The notes below the pieces were generated by a model. That model saw only the letters and a list, made by a program, of their open reading frames with translations. It did not search any database and was not told where the DNA came from. Position numbers and translations under genes: made by a program. Shown here piece after piece: positions 1 through 5,708 of a stretch of DNA of 5,988 nt (the first letter of the stretch is position 1; every line of letters starts with the position of its first letter). Source of the stretch: Candidatus Omnitrophota bacterium. Lineage in GTDB: Bacteria > Omnitrophota > Gorgyraeia > JABMQH01. The stretch is from contig JAPLLL010000098.1 in NCBI GenBank assembly GCA_026387595.1, positions 1 to 5,988 of the forward strand, given 5' to 3'.

Positions 1-1
1 C

Positions 2-457
2 GCAACTACTTGTAAAATAATGGCTTCCGATGTTTCCCAAGAGGCATTGGCCGTGGCGCGCGAGAACGCGGAATTAAACAATTGCCTCGGTAAAATAGAG
101 TTCGTAAAAAGCGATCTGTTCGCGAATTTACCGTCGGGAAGACGGTTTGACATCATAGTCTCAAACCCCCCTTACGTTGCCGGTCATGAGTTCGCATGGC
201 TGCAAAAGGAGATAGGTTTTGAGCCCAAGCTGGCCTTGGACGGCGGCCGGGACGGCCTTGCATTCTACCGGAGCATAATAAAAGAGGCCCCTGCCTTTTT
301 AAAGAAAAACGGCTTTTTGGCGTTCGAGATAGGTTTTAGCCAGGCGGTAGCTGTCAAGGCAATGCTCAAAGCAGGCTTATTTGATAAGATCGGGCTTATT
401 AAAGACTATAATCATATCACAAGGATCGTGACAGCCCAATACCCATGGACAAACTAA
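2..457 (+). CDS. prmC: Peptide chain release factor N5-glutamine methyltransferase PrmC, 3' part (5' end outside window)
   Basis: SAM-dependent methyltransferase that methylates the Gln of the GGQ motif of release factors RF1 and RF2 in the cytoplasm. The frame is open to the left edge, and the residues before the first ATG (position 20) already read as family sequence. That ATG is therefore internal: it sits next to the SAM-binding acidic loop (ASDVS). About 151 residues of a usual 280 are present. The diagnostic NPPY motif, which positions the substrate glutamine, is encoded at 164-175. It is followed by the typical downstream block with EPKLALDGG and DGLAFYRSI. The N-terminal helical domain and the glycine-rich SAM motif I lie outside the window. 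The stop overlaps the start of murA by 13 nt, which suggests translational coupling. prfA is the usual upstream neighbour of prmC, but it cannot be seen here. Confidence 0.95.
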   Translation, partial: ATTCKIMASDVSQEALAVARENAELNNCLGKIEFVKSDLFANLPSGRRFDIIVSNPPYVAGHEFAWLQKEIGFEPKLALDGGRDGLAFYRSIIKEAPAFLKKNGFLAFEIGFSQAVAVKAMLKAGLFDKIGLIKDYNHITRIVTAQYPWTN

Positions 458-1713
458 TAATAGAAGGGTCACGTAAGCTAAAGGGCAGCGTAAGGATAAG
501 CGGCGCAAAGAACGCCTGCCTGCCCATACTTGCCGCAACCCTTTTGGCAGACGAGAAGTGCGTTATAAAAAACAGCCCTAACAGCCTGCGTGACATCATG
601 ACCATGCTGAAGCTATTGAAGGCGCTTGGTATGAAGTCTGTGGTTGAAGGCGATACGATCATAATAGAACCTGTCGGCGAACGCAAATCCTTTGCGCCGT
701 ATAAACTTGTCAGCACGATGCGTGCCTCGGTTTGCGTTCTTGGCCCGCTTGTGGGAAAATTAAAACAGGCGAATGTTTCTTTCCCGGGCGGTTGTATCAT
801 AGGGCCGCGACCCATAGACCTGCATTTCAAGGGCATAAGCCGGCTCGGCGTGGATTTGAAGATAAAGAAGGGGTATATAGTCGCCCGCGCAAAAGAACTG
901 CACGGAGCGGACATATACCTCGGAGGCCATTTCGGTTCCAGCGTGCTCGCAACCGCTAATACAATGATGGCAGCGGTGCTCGCTAAAGGTAAAACGGTAA
1001 TAGAAAGCGCGGCATGCGAGCCCGAGGTTAAAGACCTCGCCGACTTCCTAGTGAAAATGGGCGCTAAGATAAAAGGGCATGGAAGCCCCAGGATCGAAAT
1101 CGAGGGCGTAAAAAGACTGGGAGGCGCGGAGCATAGCGTTATCCCTGACAGGATAGAGGCCGGCACTTATATAATCGCTTCCGCGATAACAGATGGCGAC
1201 ATAATAATAAAGAATGCAAACCTGGAACATTTGACGGCCGTGACCGACAAACTTACCGAGGCCGGTGTCTCAATTACCCGCGCTGCGGATGGGATACGGG
1301 TCAGGCGTAAAAAGGCGCTTTCGCCCGTTGATGCGACGATGTTGCCGTATCCGGGTTTTCCGACAGATATGCAGGCGCAGATGATGAGCCTTATGTCGGT
1401 GACAAAGGGCATAAGCGTGATAACAGAAAAGATATATCCTGGAAGGTTTATGCATGTAAGCGAATTGAACAGGATGGGTGCCCAGATACACCTTGAGGGC
1501 CCCAGCGCCATAGTAAAAGGCATCAAGCGTTTAAGCGGGGCGCCGGTCATGGCATCTGACCTGCGGGCATCGGCAGCGCTGGTGCTTGCAGGGCTTGCTG
1601 CGGACGACAAAACAGAGATATCAAGGGTATATCATTTGGACAGGGGTTATGAGCGGATCGAGGAAAAATTGAGAAAGCTCGGTGCGCGTATATGGAGAGA
1701 AAAGGAGATATAG
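445..1713 (+). CDS. murA: UDP-N-acetylglucosamine 1-carboxyvinyltransferase MurA
   Basis: Transfers enolpyruvate from PEP to UDP-GlcNAc, the first committed step of peptidoglycan synthesis, in the cytoplasm. The product has 422 residues, the normal family length, with both halves of the EPSP-synthase-like fold. Visible active-site residues are Lys22 (in GAKNA), Cys117 in the loop FPGGCIIGPRP (the Cys attacked by fosfomycin, Cys115 in E. coli), Asp308 (in FPTDMQAQ) and Arg400 (in HLDRGYERIEEKL). Because the catalytic Cys is present and not Asp, the enzyme is predicted to be fosfomycin-sensitive. The ATG lies inside the end of prmC in another frame. An AAGGA at 421-425 is rather distant, so initiation may rely on coupling. 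The gene ends 2 nt before rpsP. It appears intact. Confidence 0.97.
   Translation: MDKLIIEGSRKLKGSVRISGAKNACLPILAATLLADEKCVIKNSPNSLRDIMTMLKLLKALGMKSVVEGDTIIIEPVGERKSFAPYKLVSTMRASVCVLGPLVGKLKQANVSFPGGCIIGPRPIDLHFKGISRLGVDLKIKKGYIVARAKELHGADIYLGGHFGSSVLATANTMMAAVLAKGKTVIESAACEPEVKDLADFLVKMGAKIKGHGSPRIEIEGVKRLGGAEHSVIPDRIEAGTYIIASAITDGDIIIKNANLEHLTAVTDKLTEAGVSITRAADGIRVRRKKALSPVDATMLPYPGFPTDMQAQMMSLMSVTKGISVITEKIYPGRFMHVSELNRMGAQIHLEGPSAIVKGIKRLSGAPVMASDLRASAALVLAGLAADDKTEISRVYHLDRGYERIEEKLRKLGARIWREKEI
1701..1707 (+). promoter_or_regulatory. Ribosome binding site of rpsP
   Basis: AAAGGAG lies 8 nt before the ATG at 1716 and inside the last codons of murA. It decides the rpsP start in favour of 1716 over the in-frame ATG at 1692, which would add eight non-conserved residues and has no such site. 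Confidence 0.8.
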
Positions 1714-1715
1714 AT

Positions 1716-1958
1716 ATGTCAGTAGTGATCAGGATGAAACGTATGGGTACAAAGCGGAAGGCGTTTTCAAGGATCGTTGTGACCGACTCCAGGAGCCCGC
1801 GTGACGGCAGGTTCATCGAGGAGCTGGGCTATTATGATATGCGTAAATCGCCTCACGAGGTAAAGCTCAATAAAGAGCGCGTGTCATACTGGCTTAAGGT
1901 CGGCGCCCAGCCGTCAGCTACCGTAAAAAGCTTTTTAAAGCGAGAAAAAATTAGCTAA
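1716..1958 (+). CDS. rpsP: 30S ribosomal protein S16
   Basis: Small-subunit ribosomal protein that binds 16S rRNA and helps assemble the 5' domain. The product has 80 residues, normal for S16. It carries the family hallmarks: N-terminal VIRMKRMGTKRKAFSRIV, then DSRSPRDGRFIEELGYYD, and near the C-terminus ERVSYWLKVGAQPSATVK. The start was chosen from the strong Shine-Dalgarno at 1701-1707 and from the fit to the family N-terminus MSVVIRM. The gene follows murA after 2 nt. Its stop codon TAA (1956-1958) is the outer end of the left arm of an inverted repeat that fills the gap to trmD. rimM, the usual next gene, is not here. Confidence 0.97.
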   Translation: MSVVIRMKRMGTKRKAFSRIVVTDSRSPRDGRFIEELGYYDMRKSPHEVKLNKERVSYWLKVGAQPSATVKSFLKREKIS

Positions 1959-2009
1959 GGTGACTGACACTACACGATAAACCGATACTTGAGAGTGTCT
2001 GTCACCTTA
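1956..2009. repeat. Inverted repeat / potential hairpin between rpsP and trmD
   Basis: Arms 1956-1971 and 1994-2009 are complementary over 16 nt with one mismatch (T at 1965 against T at 2000) around a 22-nt loop. The core is GGTGACTGACACT on the left and AGTGTCTGTCACC on the right. No T-run follows on the + strand, so it is not a standard intrinsic terminator. It may be a REP-like palindromic repeat of the kind spread by RAYT (Y1-type) transposases, or an mRNA hairpin that sets the ratio of rpsP to downstream translation. It leaves only about 10 nt before the trmD start. The pairing is seen directly; the origin is inference. Confidence 0.8.
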
Positions 2010-2019
2010 CACGAGACAT

Positions 2020-2685
2020 ATGCTTCAGATAGATGTGCTGACCTTGTTCCCGGGCATGTTCCCGGGCGTATTAGGCGAGTCAATACTCAAGCGGGCCGAA
2101 AAGAAACGCCTGGTGCGTATCGCTGTGCACGATATACGTTCCTACAGCAGGGATAAGCACAAGAAGGCGGATGATACGCCTTACGGCGGCGGGCCGGGCA
2201 TGATATTAACGGTTCAACCGATATTTGACGGCGTTCGTTCTTTAAAAAATAAAAATTCAAAGGTGATATTGCTAAGCCCGGGCGGAAAAAGGTTCGACCA
2301 GGCCCTGGCAAACGGATTGGCAAGGCAGAAGCATCTTATCCTGATATGCGGCAGGTATGAAGGCGTGGATGAGCGCGTATCAAAGGCGCTTGTAACAGAC
2401 GAGGTTTCCATAGGCGATTATGTGCTTACAGGCGGAGAGGTGCCGGCCATGGTCCTGATAGACGCGGTCGTAAGGATGGTGCCGGGTGTTTTAGGGAACA
2501 AAGAATCAGCAGTGTCTGATTCTTTCCAGTCCGGCCTGCTGGAATATCCGCAATATACGCGGCCGCGTGAATACAAAGGCTTAAAGGTCCCGCAGGTCCT
2601 GTTGAGTGGGGACCATGAAAAGATAAAAGAATGGCGGATGAAAGAATCGCTGAAAAAAACAAAAAAATCAAAGCGAAAAGCGTAA
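2020..2685 (+). CDS. trmD: tRNA (guanine(37)-N1)-methyltransferase TrmD
   Basis: SPOUT-family enzyme that uses SAM to make m1G37 in tRNAs reading CNN and GGN-type codons, preventing +1 frameshifts. The product has 221 residues, somewhat short for a family usually near 240-250; the shortening is at the basic C-terminus, which ends in a Lys/Arg-rich tail. The SAM-binding trefoil-knot loops are present: LLSPGG (84-89), CGRYEG (110-115) and GDYVLTGGE (132-140). The early motif DDTPYGGGPGM (51-61) is also there. The catalytic pair corresponds to Arg152 and Asp167, the latter in DSFQSGLLEYPQYTRP. The ribosome binding site is weak, because the inverted repeat ends close to the ATG. rplS follows after 18 nt. 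The usual upstream neighbour rimM is absent. Confidence 0.96.
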   Translation: MLQIDVLTLFPGMFPGVLGESILKRAEKKRLVRIAVHDIRSYSRDKHKKADDTPYGGGPGMILTVQPIFDGVRSLKNKNSKVILLSPGGKRFDQALANGLARQKHLILICGRYEGVDERVSKALVTDEVSIGDYVLTGGEVPAMVLIDAVVRMVPGVLGNKESAVSDSFQSGLLEYPQYTRPREYKGLKVPQVLLSGDHEKIKEWRMKESLKKTKKSKRKA

Positions 2686-2695
2686 GAAAGGCAGG
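2686..2695 (+). promoter_or_regulatory. Ribosome binding site of rplS
   Basis: GAAAGGCAGG directly after the trmD stop, 8 nt before the rplS ATG at 2704. It supports that start. Confidence 0.6.
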
Positions 2696-2703
2696 TAGAT
2701 AAG

Positions 2704-3132
2704 ATGGTTTCAAACGAAGAATTGATGAGATCGGTCGAGGCAGGAGGCCTTAAAAAGACGATCCCTGACTTTAACGTGGGCGATACGGTGAGCGTCCACG
2801 TAAAGATCGTTGAGGACGAAAAGACGCGTATCCAGGCGTTCGAAGGGATCGTTATCGCGCGAAAGGGTTCGGGCCTGCGCGCAAGCTTTACCGTAAGGAA
2901 GATATCTTTCGGCGAAGGGGTGGAAAGGATCTTTCCGGTCCACTCGCCTTCGATAGATAAGATAACCGTTGTCAAAAAAGGCAGCGTGAACCGCGCTAAG
3001 CTTTATTACCTGAGGGGCAAGGTCGGAAAGGCAACAAGGGTCGACGAGAAGCTGGAGGCACACACAGAAACCGGTGAAGCGGCTCCCAAGGATGCTGTAT
3101 TACGAGAAGAAGGCAAAAAGGAAGGGGTTTAA
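2704..3132 (+). CDS. rplS: 50S ribosomal protein L19, with C-terminal extension
   Basis: Large-subunit ribosomal protein at the 30S-50S interface. The conserved L19 body is complete: PDFNVGDTVSVHVKIVE (about residues 21-37), RIQAFEGIVIARKGSG, FTVRKISFGEGVERIFPVHSP, and RAKLYYLRGKVGKATRVDEKL ending near residue 118. The product has 142 residues, while L19 is commonly near 115. The extra roughly 25 residues form a charged, probably disordered tail rich in Glu and Lys. This tail is the part that overlaps rnhB (41 nt from its ATG, 59 nt from an alternative GTG). The tail sequence may therefore be constrained by rnhB and not by ribosome function. The ribosome binding site is good (2686-2695). Confidence 0.95.
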   Translation: MVSNEELMRSVEAGGLKKTIPDFNVGDTVSVHVKIVEDEKTRIQAFEGIVIARKGSGLRASFTVRKISFGEGVERIFPVHSPSIDKITVVKKGSVNRAKLYYLRGKVGKATRVDEKLEAHTETGEAAPKDAVLREEGKKEGV

Positions 3133-3691
3133 ATTCATAGTCGGGATTGATGAGGCCGGCAGGGGTTCTCTGGCAGGGCCCGTTGTGGCTGCATCGGTTA
3201 TACTTGGGAAAAGGGTTTTCAAAGAAAGAATAGATGATTCCAAAAAGCTTTCTTCGTGCATGCGCGAGAGGGCTTTTTTTGAAATAATGCGCAACTGCCT
3301 GGTTTCCGTAGGTGTGGTTAATAACCGCCAGATCGACAGGGTCAATATACTGAACGCGACCAGGCAGGCAATGAAACAGGCGGTCCTGGGGCTGGGTATA
3401 AAACCGGATTGCCTTCTTGTGGACGGCAATATGGATATGTACCTGCCGTATCACAGCGTTTATATCATACGCGGCGATTCACGGAGCCTTTCGGTTGCCG
3501 CCGCATCGATCATTGCAAAGGTTACGCGGGACCATATAATGCTGGAACTTGATAAAAAGTATCCCCGGTACGAATTCAGCCGGCACAAAGGCTACGGCAC
3601 GTTCAGGCATGTATCGCTGTTGAAAAAGTTCGGGCCAAGTCCTGTGCACAGGATGAGTTTCGCGCCGGTACGGGCAGGAAACATTGCATGA
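3092..3691 (+). CDS. rnhB: Ribonuclease HII
   Basis: Endonuclease that cleaves the RNA strand of RNA-DNA hybrids and nicks at single ribonucleotides misincorporated in DNA, using divalent metal. From the ATG at 3092 the product has 199 residues, typical of the short RnhB form. The catalytic acidic residues are visible: Asp20 and Glu21 in GIDEAGRGSLAGPVVAA, Asp111 in LLVDG, and Asp129 in the GDSRSLSVAAASIIAKVTRD block. The ending HKGYGTFRH plus a PxPxHRxSFAPV-like stretch is also typical. An alternative GTG start at 3074 adds six residues; I prefer the ATG because MLYYEKKAKRKGF fits the family N-terminus, but neither has a clear ribosome binding site. The gene overlaps the rplS tail, and its stop overlaps the fhs start in an ATGA, so coupling on both sides is likely. 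Confidence 0.94.
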   Translation: MLYYEKKAKRKGFKFIVGIDEAGRGSLAGPVVAASVILGKRVFKERIDDSKKLSSCMRERAFFEIMRNCLVSVGVVNNRQIDRVNILNATRQAMKQAVLGLGIKPDCLLVDGNMDMYLPYHSVYIIRGDSRSLSVAAASIIAKVTRDHIMLELDKKYPRYEFSRHKGYGTFRHVSLLKKFGPSPVHRMSFAPVRAGNIA

Positions 3692-4836
3692 AGCCTATTA
3701 CTGATATCGCAAGAAAGCTGGGCATAGGCGAGCGTTACCTGGAGCTTTACGGAAAATATAAGGCGAAGGTTTCGCTCGACATATTCAAAAAAATAAACCG
3801 CAATAAAAGCGGCAAATATATTTTAGTTACCGCGATAACACCCACACCCTTGGGCGAGGGCAAGACCGTTACCACGATAGGCCTTGCAATGGGCCTTAAC
3901 CGGATAGGCAAAAAAGCGGTTGTAACTTTAAGGCAGCCATCGCTCGGGCCTGTCTTCGGGATAAAAGGCGGAGCAGCGGGCGGCGGCAATTCCAAGATAG
4001 TGCCGCTTGAGGACCTGAACCTGCACCTGACAGGCGACACGCACGCTGTAGGCGCGGCGCATAATCTGTGCGCGGCGTTCTTGGATAATGTTATTTTAAG
4101 AAAAAACAGGTTAAATATCGATCCTTTATCACTGGCGTTCCGAAGGGTGATCGATATCAATGACCGCTCTTTAAGAGGCTCCTTCGATATAACCCCGTCA
4201 AGCGAGATTATGGCAATACTGGCTCTGGCGGAAGACCTGCCGGACCTGCGCAGACGGCTCGGCAGGATAGTGGTTGCCATGACCAAGACCGGAAGGCCTG
4301 TTACAGCGGATACGATTAAGGTGGCAGGTTCAATGGCAGCGCTTTTAAAAGACGCGATAAAGCCGAACCTGCTGCAGACAATAGAAGGCACGCCCTGTTT
4401 TGTCCATACGGGCCCGTTCGCGAATATTGCCCACGGGAACAGCTCTGTCATAGCCGATAGGATCGCTATTAAGCTTAGCGATTACACGGTTACGGAAAGC
4501 GGGTTTGGCGCGGATTGCGGGGCAGAGAAATTCTTTGATATAAAATGCCGCTCAAGCAGGCTTAGCCCTGACGCGGCTGTGCTGGTGTGTTCGGTGCGCG
4601 GCATAAAGGCGCAGGACTTTTCAAATCTTAAAAAGCAGATAGAGAACGTAAAGGTCTTCGGGGTGCCGGTCGTGGTCGCGATAAACCGGTTCAGCGCTGA
4701 TACGAACCAGGAGATCGATATCATAAAGAAAAAAGCCCTGGCAGCAGGCGCAGAAGCCGCGGTCGTCAGCACTGCGTGGAAGGACGGCTCAAGGGGCGCA
4801 TGGGGCAGGAGGCGTTTCTTACTCGGCGGTTGCTGA
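3688..4836 (+). CDS. fhs: Formate-tetrahydrofolate ligase, N-terminal part of a broken gene
   Basis: Fhs makes 10-formyl-THF from formate, THF and ATP, the entry to the folate C1 (Wood-Ljungdahl methyl) branch. The ATP loop TPTPLGEGKT (51-60), LRQPSLGPVFGIKGGAAGGG (81-100), GPFANIAHGNSS (242-253) and SGFGADCGAEKF (271-282) are all present. Family sequence runs to about residue 371 (AWKDGSRGA). After that the frame gives 11 unrelated residues and a TGA. The true C-terminus continues in the next frame from about 4799, and roughly 38 family residues between the two parts are missing. The family is usually near 550 residues; even if repaired this one would be about 510. Two further stretches are shorter than in known enzymes, at residues 163-164 and 307-310. 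The start is the ATG overlapping the rnhB stop. The gene is either a pseudogene or carries an assembly error. Confidence 0.9.
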   Translation: MKPITDIARKLGIGERYLELYGKYKAKVSLDIFKKINRNKSGKYILVTAITPTPLGEGKTVTTIGLAMGLNRIGKKAVVTLRQPSLGPVFGIKGGAAGGGNSKIVPLEDLNLHLTGDTHAVGAAHNLCAAFLDNVILRKNRLNIDPLSLAFRRVIDINDRSLRGSFDITPSSEIMAILALAEDLPDLRRRLGRIVVAMTKTGRPVTADTIKVAGSMAALLKDAIKPNLLQTIEGTPCFVHTGPFANIAHGNSSVIADRIAIKLSDYTVTESGFGADCGAEKFFDIKCRSSRLSPDAAVLVCSVRGIKAQDFSNLKKQIENVKVFGVPVVVAINRFSADTNQEIDIIKKKALAAGAEAAVVSTAWKDGSRGAWGRRRFLLGGC

Positions 4837-5104
4837 AAAAAAGATACGGCAATACGAAAAACTCGGATTCGGCAGGCTGCCTGTGTGCATGGCAAAGACG
4901 CAGCTTTCATTGTCGCATGACCCGGATTTAAAAGGCGCGCCCACAGGATTTACCCTGCCGATAACAGATATAAAGGCGTCCATAGGCGCGGGGTTTTTGT
5001 ATCCTTTGTGCGGGAACATCCGCACAATGCCGGGACTGCCTGCCCATCCAGCAGGCGAACGCATAGATATTGACAGCAAAGGAAAGATTACGGGCTTATT
5101 TTGA
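4799..5104 (+). pseudogene. fhs: Formate-tetrahydrofolate ligase, out-of-frame C-terminal part
   Basis: This frame is shifted relative to the N-terminal part. It reads HGAGGVSYSAVAEKK, matching the family block YGAdgVeysp.Aekk. It then gives the conserved KLGFGRLPVCMAKT, SLSHDP, IGAGFLYPL and TMPGLP, and the family's usual end GLF immediately before the TGA. About 101 residues are visible. The first in-frame ATG (4883) falls inside the CMAKT motif, so it is not a natural protein start, and I see no ribosome binding site for separate expression. It is the rest of the same gene as the 3688 feature, joined out of frame at about 4795-4802. Confidence 0.88.
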
Positions 5105-5118
5105 GAAACTCCACAGTC

Positions 5119-5154
5119 GGGACAGTTTGCAGGGCGACCACAGCAAACTGTCCC
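5119..5154. repeat. Perfect inverted repeat / hairpin between fhs and fchA
   Basis: Arms GGGACAGTTTGC (5119-5130) and GCAAACTGTCCC (5143-5154) pair perfectly over 12 bp around a 12-nt loop. No T-run follows on either strand, so a classic terminator is unlikely. The outer part resembles the GGGACAG-type ends of REP-like palindromes associated with Y1/RAYT transposases, and the right arm shares the core CTGTC(A/C)CC with the rpsP-trmD repeat. It lies in the only gap of about 100 nt in the window. The remainder of the gap, up to the fchA ribosome binding site, shows only a short direct repeat ATTGCCA (5171 and 5201). Confidence 0.8.
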
Positions 5155-5190
5155 CAGAGGAGCACCAGTAATTGCCACTGAGTAGCGACC

Positions 5191-5197
5191 GAAAGGA
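5191..5197 (+). promoter_or_regulatory. Ribosome binding site of fchA
   Basis: GAAAGGA abuts an ATG at 5198 with no spacing and lies 12 nt before the ATG at 5210. The zero spacing makes 5198 unlikely, and 5210 is workable though slightly long. Confidence 0.55.
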
Positions 5198-5209
5198 ATG
5201 ATTGCCAAT

Positions 5210-5707
5210 ATGTATAGCGACAAATCAATAACCAAATATCTGGACGACCTTGCCGCAAAAAAACCTGCGCCGGGTGGTGGCAGTTCCGCAGCGCTTGCAG
5301 GCGCAATGGCAGCAGCGATTATTTGCATGGTGCTTAATTACACGATAGGAAAAAAGAAATATAAAAGTTTTGAACCTGCGGCAAAGAATTTGTTAAAAAA
5401 GGCGCAGGCCTCAATGCGCAAATTAATAAAATTATTCGACGCTGATATAAAAAGCTACGGCAATGTGGTAAAGGCGCGCGAGAATAAGGTTTTAAAAAGG
5501 GCGCTTAAAGAAGCAATGGCAGTGCCGCTTGAGGTAGCAAGAGAAAGCGCTTTCTTAACTAAAATGTGCCCGGTAGTAAAGAGGCGCGCAAATAAAGACC
5601 TGGCGTGTGATGTTGATGTAGCGCGATATTTACTCGCAGCCGCTATTAATTCGGCCAACGTAAACGTGGCCATAAACCGGAAAGCCCTTAAGAAGGTAAA
5701 GGTGTAA
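5210..5707 (+). CDS. fchA: Methenyltetrahydrofolate cyclohydrolase, FchA / formiminotransferase-cyclodeaminase family
   Basis: All-helical folate enzyme. In this context it most likely interconverts 10-formyl-THF and 5,10-methenyl-THF; the same fold also includes formimino-THF cyclodeaminase, so the exact reaction rests on the fhs and folD neighbours. The product has 165 residues from the ATG at 5210, chosen because MYSDKSITKYLDDLAAK matches the usual N-terminus. Family signatures are PAPGGGSSAALAGAMAAA (folate-binding loop at 19-25), YTIGKKKY (44-51), the acidic DAD (77-79), VPLEVA (105-110), CDVDVA (133-138) and an Asn-rich helix INSANVNVAIN (146-156). It stops soon after that helix, while relatives usually continue about 35-40 residues, so the C-terminal helix is missing or the gene is a short variant. 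One base separates its stop from the folD ATG. Confidence 0.85.
   Translation: MYSDKSITKYLDDLAAKKPAPGGGSSAALAGAMAAAIICMVLNYTIGKKKYKSFEPAAKNLLKKAQASMRKLIKLFDADIKSYGNVVKARENKVLKRALKEAMAVPLEVARESAFLTKMCPVVKRRANKDLACDVDVARYLLAAAINSANVNVAINRKALKKVKV
5698..5704 (+). promoter_or_regulatory. Ribosome binding site of folD
   Basis: AAAGGTG lies inside the last codons of fchA, 4 nt before the folD ATG at 5709. It supports that start and tight coupling of the two genes. Confidence 0.55.
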
Positions 5708-5708
5708 T

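Noticed and set aside
20..22. ATG as the start of prmC
   Set aside because: The frame is open upstream to the window edge and the ATG falls inside a SAM-binding region, so the gene begins outside the window.
417..1166. 249-residue open frame on the minus strand inside murA
   Set aside because: It is antisense to a well conserved gene, has no recognisable family motif and no ribosome binding site, and is a codon-bias shadow of murA.
1692..1694. ATG as the start of rpsP
   Set aside because: It adds non-conserved residues within murA; the ATG at 1716 has a strong Shine-Dalgarno and matches the S16 N-terminus.
2047..2066. Direct repeat TTCCCGGGC twice at the start of trmD
   Set aside because: It encodes FPG-MFPG, consistent with the normal TrmD N-terminal motif; no further copies are seen.
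2418..2975. 185-residue minus-strand open frame across the trmD-rplS junction
   Set aside because: It opposes two conserved genes and has no family similarity that I recognise.
4791..4836. Programmed ribosomal frameshift joining the two fhs parts
   Set aside because: A slip at AAGGGG could join the frames, but about 38 conserved residues would still be missing, so a deletion explains the data better.
4883..5104. Independent 73-residue small protein starting at ATG 4883
   Set aside because: The ATG is the Met of the conserved CMAKT motif of formate-THF ligase, so this is a gene fragment.
5119..5160. Intrinsic transcription terminator after fhs
   Set aside because: The stem is good, but no T-run follows on either strand (CCAGAGGAG follows on +).
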